Assembly: GCF_014651135.1 (NCBI RefSeq)
Contig: NZ_BMWH01000018.1
Span: forward strand, 91,031 to 155,030
Origin: Streptomyces echinoruber
GTDB lineage: Bacteria; Actinomycetota; Actinomycetes; Streptomycetales; Streptomycetaceae
Direction: 5' to 3'
DNA: 64,000 bases
Numbering within the stretch: the first letter of the stretch is position 1; the number at the start of each line of letters is the position of its first letter. The notes under the pieces are model-generated. The model was not told the origin of the DNA. It was given only the letters and a program-made list of their open reading frames with translations, and made no database searches. This document shows, one piece after another, positions 51,445 to 58,880 of the stretch. The position numbers were made by a program, and so were the translations under genes.

Positions 51445-53151
51445 ATGCAGACCCCTACATATCTGGCGGCGGAGCTACGGCTCCCGACGAACGGGCTGGA
51501 CTACACGATCCTCGCGATCTACTTCGCCGTGGTCCTCGGCATCGGCTTCGCCGCCCGCCGCTCGGTCAAGACCAGCCTCGACTTCTTCCTCTCCGGACGC
51601 TCGCTGCCGGCCTGGATCACCGGCCTGGCGTTCATCTCCGCCAACCTGGCCGCCACCGAGATCATGGGCATGGCCGCCAACAGCGCCCAGTACGGCGCGT
51701 ACACCGTGCACTGGTACTGGATCGGCGCCATCCCGGCCATGGTCTTCCTGGGCCTGGTGATGATGCCGTTCTACTACGGCTCCAAGGTCCGCTCCGTGCC
51801 GGAGTTCCTGCTGCTGCGCTTCGACCGGGGAGCGCACCTGCTGAGTTCGATCCTGTTCGCCTTCGCGGCCATCCTCATCTCCGGCGTCAACCTCTACGCC
51901 CTCGCGATCGTCGTCGAGGCGCTGCTGGGCTGGCCGCAGTGGGTGGCGATCGTCGTCGCCGGCTTCTTCGTGCTGGCGTACATCACCCTGGGCGGCCTGT
52001 CGTCGGCGATCTACAACGAGGTGCTGCAGTTCTTCGTGATCCTCGCCGCCCTCATCCCGATCGTCGCGCTGAGCCTGAAGAAGGTCGGCGGCTGGGACGG
52101 CCTGACCGACAAGCTCACCGCCGAGCACGGCGCGAACTTCACCACCGCCTGGGGCGGCACCGGCATCGGCAGCCCCAACCCGCTGGGCGCCAACTGGCTG
52201 ACCATCGTCCTCGGCCTCGGCTTCGTGCTGTCCTTCGGCTACTGGACGACCAACTTCGCCGAGGTGCAGCGCGCGCTGTCCGCGAAGAACCTCTCCGCCG
52301 CCCAGCGCACCCCGCTCATCGCCGCCTTCCCGAAGATCTTCATCGTCTTCCTGGTGATGATCCCCGGCCTGGCCGCCGCCGCGCTCGTGCCGAAGATCGG
52401 CACCTCCGGCTCCGACCTGCAGTACAACGACGCCATCCCCTACCTGATGCAGGAGCTGCTGCCCAACGGCGTGCTCGGCATCGCGGTCACCGGCCTGCTG
52501 GCGGCGTTCATGGCGGGCATGGCGGCCAACGTGTCGTCCTTCAACACCGTGTTCACCAACGACATCTGGAGCAGGTACGTCGTCAAGGGCCGCGAGGACT
52601 CCTACTACGTGCGCTTCGGCCGGATCATCACCGCCATCGGCGTGCTCGCCTCGATCGGGACGGCGTTCCTGGCCTCGTCGTTCTCGAACATCATGGCCTA
52701 CCTGCAGACGCTGTTCTCCTTCTTCAACGTGCCGATGTTCGTCGTCTTCATCGTCGGCATGTTCTGGAAGCGCGCGTCGATGAAGTCCGGCTTCTGGGGT
52801 CTGCTCGCCGGCACCACGGCGGCGATGGTGAACTACTTCGTCCTCTACAAGCAGGGCATCGTCGACATCCCCTCCGACCAGGGCGCCAACTTCGTCTCCG
52901 CGATCGCCGGCTTCGTGGCCGGCGCGGTGGTGATGTTCGTCGTGTCGCTGTTCACCAAGCCGCGCACCGAGGAGCAGCTCCAAGGACTCGTCTACGGCAC
53001 CCTCCCCCAGACTTCGTCCGGGGGCACCCCCATCCCCGGCATGTCCGAGCCTCCCGCCGCCGGCGACGACGCCTGGTACCGCAGGCCCGCGCTGCTCGGC
53101 TGGAGCGCGATCGTCCTGGCCGCCCTGTGCTACATCCCGTTCTCGCTCTGA
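51445..53151 (+). CDS. Sodium/solute (galactose-type) symporter, SSS family
   Basis: Sodium-coupled sugar importer of the SGLT type, 568 aa with about 14 membrane helices. Conserved parts are AIYFAVVLGIGFAARRSVKT, FFLSGRSLPAWITGLAFISA then NLAATEIMGMAANSAQYGAY, GGLSSAIYNEVLQFF, FMAGMAANVSSFNTVFTNDI and MPMFVVFIVGMFWKR-like NVPMFVVFIVGMFWKRASM. ATG 51445 is used; no strong SD is visible. It is divergent from galT and shares its control region, so it probably brings in galactose. It is followed by a small membrane protein gene 21 bp later. Confidence 0.95.
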   Translation: MQTPTYLAAELRLPTNGLDYTILAIYFAVVLGIGFAARRSVKTSLDFFLSGRSLPAWITGLAFISANLAATEIMGMAANSAQYGAYTVHWYWIGAIPAMVFLGLVMMPFYYGSKVRSVPEFLLLRFDRGAHLLSSILFAFAAILISGVNLYALAIVVEALLGWPQWVAIVVAGFFVLAYITLGGLSSAIYNEVLQFFVILAALIPIVALSLKKVGGWDGLTDKLTAEHGANFTTAWGGTGIGSPNPLGANWLTIVLGLGFVLSFGYWTTNFAEVQRALSAKNLSAAQRTPLIAAFPKIFIVFLVMIPGLAAAALVPKIGTSGSDLQYNDAIPYLMQELLPNGVLGIAVTGLLAAFMAGMAANVSSFNTVFTNDIWSRYVVKGREDSYYVRFGRIITAIGVLASIGTAFLASSFSNIMAYLQTLFSFFNVPMFVVFIVGMFWKRASMKSGFWGLLAGTTAAMVNYFVLYKQGIVDIPSDQGANFVSAIAGFVAGAVVMFVVSLFTKPRTEEQLQGLVYGTLPQTSSGGTPIPGMSEPPAAGDDAWYRRPALLGWSAIVLAALCYIPFSL

Positions 53152-53172
53152 CCGCGGGAGGATTGAAGGACC

Positions 53173-53550
53173 ATGGCTGACAACCCCGGCACCCCCGAGA
53201 ACTCCGGGTACTCCGGCTTCTCCGAGCACTCCGAGCACTCCGAGTACTCCGAGCAGGACGTCCTGCGGGAGGTCTCCGAGCTGGAGCAGAAGTCCGCGAC
53301 CGCGGCCCGCATCTTCGACCTGCGGCGCATCATCGGCGGCCTGTTCGTGCTCTACGGCGTCATCGTCACGATCGCCGGCCTCACCGCCTCCGACGCCGCG
53401 ATCCACAAGGCCGTGGGCGTGAACATCAACCTGTGGACCGGCATCGGCATGCTGCTCCTCGGCGTCTTCTTCCTGGTCTGGATGAAGCTGCGCCCGCCGG
53501 CCCCGCCGCCGGTGGAGGAGCTGCTGGAGGAGCGGAAGCAGGCGGAGTGA
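53173..53550 (+). CDS. Small membrane protein co-encoded with the symporter
   Basis: Product of 125 aa with two hydrophobic segments (IIGGLFVLYGVIVTIAGLTA, INLWTGIGMLLLGVFFLVWM) flanked by charged tails. The N-terminus has a Ser/Glu/His repeat (SEHSEHSEYSEQ) encoded by 9-bp units TCCGAGCAC. GGGAGG and GAAGG lie before ATG 53173. It follows the symporter by 21 bp and is likely an accessory or stability factor; that is inference from position. A strong stem-loop follows directly. Confidence 0.85.
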   Translation: MADNPGTPENSGYSGFSEHSEHSEYSEQDVLREVSELEQKSATAARIFDLRRIIGGLFVLYGVIVTIAGLTASDAAIHKAVGVNINLWTGIGMLLLGVFFLVWMKLRPPAPPPVEELLEERKQAE

Positions 53551-53553
53551 CGG

Positions 53554-53590
53554 CGGGCGGCGCCGGACCGGGGCGGCCCGGCGCCGCCCG
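53554..53590 (+). terminator. Stem-loop terminator after the symporter operon
   Basis: A perfect 13-bp stem, CGGGCGGCGCCGG (53554-53566) with CCGGCGCCGCCCG (53578-53590), loop 11 nt, beginning 4 nt after the stop codon. Confidence 0.8.
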
Positions 53591-53629
53591 GTTCGTGACC
53601 TGATCCCTGAGCGGCCCGGCCTCCCGCGG

Positions 53630-53730
53630 GGCCGGGGCCGAAGGCCGGCTCCGGGGCCGAAGGCCGCCCGGGGCCGAAGGCCGCCCGGTCCCGTCGGCCG
53701 CCCGGTCCCGTCGGCCGCCCGGTCCCTAGA
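53630..53730. repeat. 14- and 17-bp tandem repeats reaching a luxR stop codon
   Basis: GGGGCCGAAGGCCG recurs three times (about 53632-53685). Two to three 17-bp units GCCGCCCGGTCCCGTCG follow, ending in the variant GCCGCCCGGTCCCTAG, whose CTA (53726-53728) is the luxR stop. The array fills most of the gap between two convergent operons. Confidence 0.85.
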
Positions 53731-54448
53731 GTTCCGGCCGGCCGTCCCCGGTGCCGGCCGGGTCCGCCTGCCGCACGCGGGCGAGCGGGCCCGCGCGGTC
53801 CAGCAGGCCCGTGCGGGCCGCCAGGGCGGCCGCCTCCAGACGGGAGCCGACGTTGAGCTTCATCAGGACGCGCTGCACGTGGGTGCGGGCGGTGGAGGGG
53901 GCGATGCCCATGCCCGCGGCGATGAGCCGGGTGTCCTCGCCCTCGGCGACCCGGACCAGCACCTCGACCTCCCGCGGGGTGAGCATCTGCAGCAGCCGCC
54001 GGCCCTCGTCGTCGGGCTGCTCGGCGGGGTTGAGCAGCTCCGCGAACGCGTCCTGCAGAAGCTGCGGGGCGACGGCCGCCTCGCCCGCCCGCGCCTTCGT
54101 CATCGCCCGCTCCACGCCCTCGATGCGCTCGTCGTGCCGTACGTAGCCCGAGGCGCCCGCGGCGAACGCGGCGGCGATGCCGCGCGGGCTGGGCACCGGG
54201 CCCAGGACGACCACGGCGACCTGCGGACGCTCCCGCTTGATCTTCGCCACCGGGTCGAACGTGCCGGGCTCGGCCGGCGTCGCCGTGCCCAGCAGGCACA
54301 CCTCCGGCACGCGCGCGATCACCAGGTCCGCCGCGCCCGCGACCGGCGCGGCCGCGGCCAGCACCCGGTGGCCCCGCAGCTTCAGCGCCGAGGCCAGCGC
54401 CTCGGCGTGCAGACGGTGGTCGTCGACCACCATGAGCCGCACTCCCAT
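53726..54448 (-). CDS. Atypical LuxR-type regulator with degenerate receiver
   Basis: Product of 240 aa, start ATG 54448 (MGVRLMVVDDHRL) after GGGGGG. The receiver keeps the acidic pair VVDDHR. However, the phospho-acceptor position is changed: PEVCLLGTATPAEPG has Gly where PDVVLLDxxMPxxxG has Asp. The conserved Lys is not evident in VVVLGPVPS either. The HTH is intact (LTPREVEVLVRVAEGEDTRL, GIAPSTARTHVQRVLMKLNV). It is probably controlled by expression, protein contact or a ligand rather than phosphorylation. The stop lies in a repeat array. Confidence 0.9.
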   Translation of the reverse strand: MGVRLMVVDDHRLHAEALASALKLRGHRVLAAAAPVAGAADLVIARVPEVCLLGTATPAEPGTFDPVAKIKRERPQVAVVVLGPVPSPRGIAAAFAAGASGYVRHDERIEGVERAMTKARAGEAAVAPQLLQDAFAELLNPAEQPDDEGRRLLQMLTPREVEVLVRVAEGEDTRLIAAGMGIAPSTARTHVQRVLMKLNVGSRLEAAALAARTGLLDRAGPLARVRQADPAGTGDGRPEL

Positions 54449-54777
54449 CGAGCAACCCCCCAGTCCCACCCCGTGGCCGCCCACCAGGGCCGCCCACTGG
54501 TCCGGCGGGCGAAGAGGTCTCCCCGCCCTCCTCGCCCGCCGTACACCCGGTCCGATCCACCGGAAGCTACACGCTCGTTCGACGTCGCGCTGCCCCTACC
54601 GGCGAGAAGCGTCCCGGATCGTCGAAATTCCTCGCTATTCCTCGCCATTCCCCGCCGTTTCCCGCTTCCCTCACCTTTCCCTGCTTTCCTCGCCTTCCGC
54701 ACCTTCCGTGCTTTCGGGGACGGCGGGGACGGCGGGAGGGATGCGGGACGGGAGGAACGGAGAGGGCCCGCGCCGGG
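54449..54777. other. Gap with a phased TTCC pyrimidine tract
   Basis: 329 bp without a supported gene. Between about 54618 and 54715 the + strand is a C/T-rich run in which TTCC or TTTCC recurs about every 9-11 bp, some ten times. The tract lies downstream of one minus-strand gene's promoter side and near the 3' end of the next. No promoter can be assigned with confidence. Confidence 0.5.
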
Positions 54778-56718
54778 TCAGCCGCCCGTGCCGAACGCGA
54801 TCGCCAGGTACTCCTGCCCGTACGACGACGTCGTCTTGTGGGCGAACACGGCCGACATGTACAGGTGGCCCCGCGCGTAGAGGATCTCCGCGTAGTCGGG
54901 GGACATCGTCGTCTCCGCGTCCCGGACGGCCTCGGTGGCGGGGTTCTCCAGCAGCTTGGTCTCCTTGAAGCTGCCGCCGTCGATGCTCACGATCTGGCCG
55001 CCCTTGTCGTACGGCGGGCGCTTGTAGGCGATGACGTTGCCGCCGTCCATGCGCAGCGGCGTGATCGTGTAGCCGTCGCCGGCGTCCGCGCGCTGCCCGG
55101 TCGGCTTGCCGGTGGCCAGGTCGAACGCGACGATCTCGTTGGTCTGGCTGTAGTCGGCGCTGCCGTCGTGCTCCTCGGTGGGCACGTAGATCCGGTCGTT
55201 GCCGACCGCGATACCGCTGCACTTCTCGACCCGGGTGATGCCGTCGCAGCGGGCCGCGTACTTGTCGCCGGGCACGGAGATGCGGGCGCGCAGCCTGCCG
55301 GTCCGGTTGTCCACGGAGAAGAAGTCGGAGATGCCGCTGCCGTCGCCCGCACTGTCGCCGACGTCGGCGGCGACCACCAGCGGGTCGGTCGACACGACGC
55401 TGGCGTACTCGATGCCCTTGGCCATCACGTACTCGGAGACGACCTTCCCGGACTTCGGGTCGAGGGTCTGGATGTGCAGCTGCCGCTGGTCGTACGGGCC
55501 GCACTTGCGCACCGCGACCAGCTTGGGCCCGCCGCCGTAGCCGGCGTCGTAGCAGCTGTCGCTGGGCTTGGGCGTCCAGCGGGCCTTGCCGGTGGCGAGG
55601 TCGAAGGCGGCGCCGCCGCTGGTGCTGCCCACGGCGACGGTGTCCGCGCTGACCGTGATGTTGTCGAAGCTGATCGGCTCGTCGCCCTCCTTGGCGGTCT
55701 GCGTCCACAGCTTCCGGCCGGCGTCGAGGTCGATCGCGGCGACCTGGCTGCAGCCGGCCGAGGAGCCCTTGGGGGGCATCTTCGGCTGGTAGAGGATCGC
55801 CGTGCGGTGGTCGTCGGTCATGAAGCGGCTGGCCTCGCACACCGGGCCGGGCAGCTTGATCGTCCACAGCTTGGTGCCCTTGTCGGGGTCGTAGCCGACG
55901 ATCTCGGCGATGCCGCTCTTGGCGTACACCTTGTCGGTGAGCCAGGAGCCGGAGGTGACGTAGGTGCTGTCCTTGTCGGCCTTCGGCATCGGGACCTGGA
56001 AGAGGACGTGCGAGGCCGGGTCGGCGGGCGCCTTCTCCTCCCCGCCGGAGCCGGTGCCGCCGCCCTTGCCGTCCTTGCCGTCCTGGCCGCCGCTGGAGCT
56101 CGCGGTGTCGTCCTTCTTCCCGCTGCCGCCGGAGGACGTGGCGTACCACACGCCGCCGCCGATGATCAGCGCGATGGCGACCACCGCGGCGACGATGATC
56201 AGCGCCTGGGCGCTGAGCTTCCCGCCGCCGGCCGGCTGCGGGGCCTGCGGGTGCATCGGCACGGTGGGGAAGCCGGGGCCGCCCGGTGCACCGGGGGCAC
56301 CCGGGTAGCCGTAACCGGGCTGCGGAGTGCCGTACGCCGCATAGGGGTGGGGCTGCTGCTGCGGGTAGCCGTAGCCCGGGGGCGGCTGGGGCGGTTGGGG
56401 AGCTTGCGGGTAGCCGTAGCCGGGTGCCTGCGGGGGCGGGCCCGCGGGCTGCTGCGGAGGCTGGGCGGGCTGCTGCGGGTAACCGTAGCCCGGCTGCGGG
56501 TTCTTGGACAGATCCGGGGTGTCCGGCTGCGACGGGGCGGCCGGCCGACCCTGGGGCGGACCGAAGCCGCCCTGCGACGGCTGCGGCGGCTGCGACGAGC
56601 CGTCCTGCTGCGGTTGCTGCGGCTGCGCCGCCTGTTGCTGGGGCGGCTGCGGCGGCTGCTGAGGGGGCTGCGGCGACTGCTGGGGGGGTTGGGACGGCTG
56701 CTGGGGGGGCTGGCTCAT
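54778..56718 (-). CDS. Membrane-anchored PQQ-like beta-propeller protein (paralogue 1)
   Basis: Product of 646 aa. Residues 1-165 are Pro/Gln-rich with PGYGYPQQ repeats and face the cytosol. A single helix (ALIIVAAVVAIALIIGGGVW, about 172-191) anchors it. The outer ~430 residues form repeated PQQ-like blades (AAIDLDAGRKLWTQTAKEG, AAFDLATGKARWTPKP, AFDLATGKPTGQRADAGD). No PQQ dehydrogenase active site is visible, so it is probably a sensor or scaffold, not an enzyme. Start ATG 56718. It lies 73 bp after a paralogue, so both may be one transcript. Confidence 0.85.
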   Translation of the reverse strand: MSQPPQQPSQPPQQSPQPPQQPPQPPQQQAAQPQQPQQDGSSQPPQPSQGGFGPPQGRPAAPSQPDTPDLSKNPQPGYGYPQQPAQPPQQPAGPPPQAPGYGYPQAPQPPQPPPGYGYPQQQPHPYAAYGTPQPGYGYPGAPGAPGGPGFPTVPMHPQAPQPAGGGKLSAQALIIVAAVVAIALIIGGGVWYATSSGGSGKKDDTASSSGGQDGKDGKGGGTGSGGEEKAPADPASHVLFQVPMPKADKDSTYVTSGSWLTDKVYAKSGIAEIVGYDPDKGTKLWTIKLPGPVCEASRFMTDDHRTAILYQPKMPPKGSSAGCSQVAAIDLDAGRKLWTQTAKEGDEPISFDNITVSADTVAVGSTSGGAAFDLATGKARWTPKPSDSCYDAGYGGGPKLVAVRKCGPYDQRQLHIQTLDPKSGKVVSEYVMAKGIEYASVVSTDPLVVAADVGDSAGDGSGISDFFSVDNRTGRLRARISVPGDKYAARCDGITRVEKCSGIAVGNDRIYVPTEEHDGSADYSQTNEIVAFDLATGKPTGQRADAGDGYTITPLRMDGGNVIAYKRPPYDKGGQIVSIDGGSFKETKLLENPATEAVRDAETTMSPDYAEILYARGHLYMSAVFAHKTTSSYGQEYLAIAFGTGG

Positions 56719-56791
56719 CGCGGGGACCTCGTCGGGAACGGACCGTCGGGCGGGGCGGGGGGCGAAAAAAGGCGTGCGGCGCGGCGGAGTC

Positions 56792-58657
56792 TCACTTGCC
56801 GAAGGCGAGCATCAGCTTCTCCTTCGCGTCGTCGTTGCCGGTCAGCCGGGTGGTGGAGAGGTAGAAGCGCCCGTCGACCCAGTCGACGTCCTTCGCGTAG
56901 AAGCCGTCCTCGATCTCGGCGGTGCTCTGCGGGTTCTGCAGCAGCTTCGTCGTGCGGTGCGCGGAACCGGCCGTGGGGACGGAGACGACCTGGCCGCCGG
57001 CGTCGTAGGACGGCTCCACGTACGCGATGAGCTTTCCGTCCTCGACCTTCATCGGCATCATCGAGGTGTCCCCGGGGGACTTCACGCGCCACTTCTCCTT
57101 GCCGGTGGCGAGGCTGATGGCGACGATCTCGTTGGGGCCGCTGGAGGCCTCGGTGGGCAGGTAGAGGTTCTCCTGGTCGGCCGCGACGCCCCGGCAGCCC
57201 TGCAGCTCGCGCTGGAGGAACGCCCAGCCGCACTGGGGGGCGAAGGACTCCTCGGTGTCGACCTGGGAGCGGATGGTGCCGTCGTCCTTGAGGGTCGAGA
57301 TGTTCCAGTGCTTGTTGTCCTCGTCGGTCAGGTAGAGCACGACCGGGTCGAGGGAGTAGGTGCGGGTGACCCGCCAGCCCTTGGGGATCTTCGTGGTCCA
57401 CCGGGCCTTGCCGGTCTTCGGGTCGAGTTCCTGCACCTCGTCGTGCTCGTTGGAGCCGCCGGCGCCGCAGGAGGCGACCGAGATCAGCCGGGCGCCGCCG
57501 GCGAACGCGGTGGGGAAGCACGCCTGGCCGTAGCGCTGCTTGTCGAACAGCTTCCGGCCGGAGCCGATGTCGTAGGCGACGCCGGACTGCGCGCGGCCCA
57601 CCATCAGCGTGCTGCCGGTGAGGGACAGGTCGAGGGTGACGGTGTTGTCGAACAGGGCGCCGTCGTCGACCTCGAGGTGCCAGCCCTTCTTGCCGGTGTC
57701 CAGGTCGATCTGCTGGAGCTGGTTGCACTTGGCGCGGCTGCCGGTGCCGCTCTCGTAGGCGACGACGACCTTGTCGTCGGCCGACTGGTGCGGGGTGACC
57801 GCGCAGATCTTCTGCGGGAAGGTGACGGGGTCCCAGGTCGGGTTGCCGTTGCCGACGTTGTAGGCGACGACCTCCTTGTACGCGGCCTTCACCGCCGTCT
57901 TGTCGGTGATCCACATGCCGGGGGCGTCGGCGCCGGAACCGGGTGCGTCGGGCGCCTCCTTGTACCACAGCACCTTCGACTCGCCGGGCTTGCGGCCGTC
58001 GTTGAGGTTCTCCGGGTCGGCGCCGCCGTCGCCGCGGCCGTCGCCGGGGTTGACGGGGCTGTCGGCGGCGGAGGGCTTGGCGCCGCCGCTCCGTCCGGCG
58101 ACGGGCTTCTTGCCGTCGCCGCCGTCGCCGGCGACGGCCCACACCGTGCCGCCGACGACGAGCAGCGCGACCACGGCGGCCGCGGCGGCGAGCAGCGGTT
58201 TGCCCTTGAGGGGGTTGCGGGAGCCGCCGCCGGGCGCCGGAGTGCCGGGCATGCCGGGCGCGTTCGGATAGGGAGGCTGCGGGTAGCCGTAACCGGGCTG
58301 CTGCGGGTAGCCGTAGGGGCCCGCGCCCGGCTGCTGCGGCTGGGCGTACGGGCCCGGCTGTCCCGGCTGTCCTGGCTGGCCCGGCTGTCCGTAGGGGCCC
58401 GGCTGGGCGTACGGACCGGGTTGTCCGTAGGGGCCCGGCTGGGCGTACGGGCCGGGCTGCTGCGGATAGCCGTAGCCGGGCTGCGGTGCGGCGGCCGGCG
58501 GGGTCTGCGGGGGCGGCGGGGTCTGCGGGGCCGGGGGTGTCCCGGGCGGCTGGGCCGGCGGCGCGGGCACGGCCTGCCGGGGATCCCCGGGTGCGCCGGA
58601 TCCGTCGCCCTGCGGCGGCTGGTTCGGCTGCTGCGGACCGTGCGGCGGCTGACTCAT
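56792..58657 (-). CDS. Membrane-anchored PQQ-like beta-propeller protein (paralogue 2)
   Basis: Product of 621 aa with the same plan as its downstream neighbour. A Pro/Gln/Gly/Tyr-rich cytosolic tail (PGPYAQPGPYGQPG repeats, residues 1-150) precedes one helix (PLLAAAAAVVALLVVGGTVW, about 154-173). An extracellular propeller follows (LQQIDLDTGKKGWHLEVDD, VQELDPKTGKARWTTKIPKG, VAISLATGKEKWRVKSPGD). The extracellular parts share order and motifs, so the genes are tandem duplicates. ATG 58657 follows AGGGGGATG. Three 11-bp direct repeats lie 65-97 bp upstream of the start and are the best candidate control site. Confidence 0.85.
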   Translation of the reverse strand: MSQPPHGPQQPNQPPQGDGSGAPGDPRQAVPAPPAQPPGTPPAPQTPPPPQTPPAAAPQPGYGYPQQPGPYAQPGPYGQPGPYAQPGPYGQPGQPGQPGQPGPYAQPQQPGAGPYGYPQQPGYGYPQPPYPNAPGMPGTPAPGGGSRNPLKGKPLLAAAAAVVALLVVGGTVWAVAGDGGDGKKPVAGRSGGAKPSAADSPVNPGDGRGDGGADPENLNDGRKPGESKVLWYKEAPDAPGSGADAPGMWITDKTAVKAAYKEVVAYNVGNGNPTWDPVTFPQKICAVTPHQSADDKVVVAYESGTGSRAKCNQLQQIDLDTGKKGWHLEVDDGALFDNTVTLDLSLTGSTLMVGRAQSGVAYDIGSGRKLFDKQRYGQACFPTAFAGGARLISVASCGAGGSNEHDEVQELDPKTGKARWTTKIPKGWRVTRTYSLDPVVLYLTDEDNKHWNISTLKDDGTIRSQVDTEESFAPQCGWAFLQRELQGCRGVAADQENLYLPTEASSGPNEIVAISLATGKEKWRVKSPGDTSMMPMKVEDGKLIAYVEPSYDAGGQVVSVPTAGSAHRTTKLLQNPQSTAEIEDGFYAKDVDWVDGRFYLSTTRLTGNDDAKEKLMLAFGK

Positions 58658-58721
58658 CAGCGCATCCCCCTTGCTCACTGATTTCTCGCCACGCCCCCGA
58701 GGCACGCGCTGGACCCGGAGC

Positions 58722-58754
58722 CGTTTTCAGTCAGTTCTCAGACAGTTCTCGGAC
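58722..58754. promoter_or_regulatory. Three 11-bp direct repeats upstream of the propeller gene pair
   Basis: CGTTTTCAGTC, AGTTCTCAGAC and AGTTCTCGGAC follow each other at an exact 11-bp spacing (58722, 58733, 58744). Heptamers spaced 11 bp are the format of OmpR-like activators, such as PhoP boxes and SARP sites in Streptomyces. GTTCTC resembles the GTTCAC core of a PhoP box but is not an exact match. Confidence 0.55.
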
Positions 58755-58880
58755 GGCTCTTTCTATCACCCGGCGCCGACCGGGCACCGGCCCGAGACCG
58801 CCCCTGTTCCCAAGGGCGAACCGGGCCGTGATGCCGCCGTTACGCGTCTTCACGCCCTCTTCACGGCCCGGCTCGGCCGG

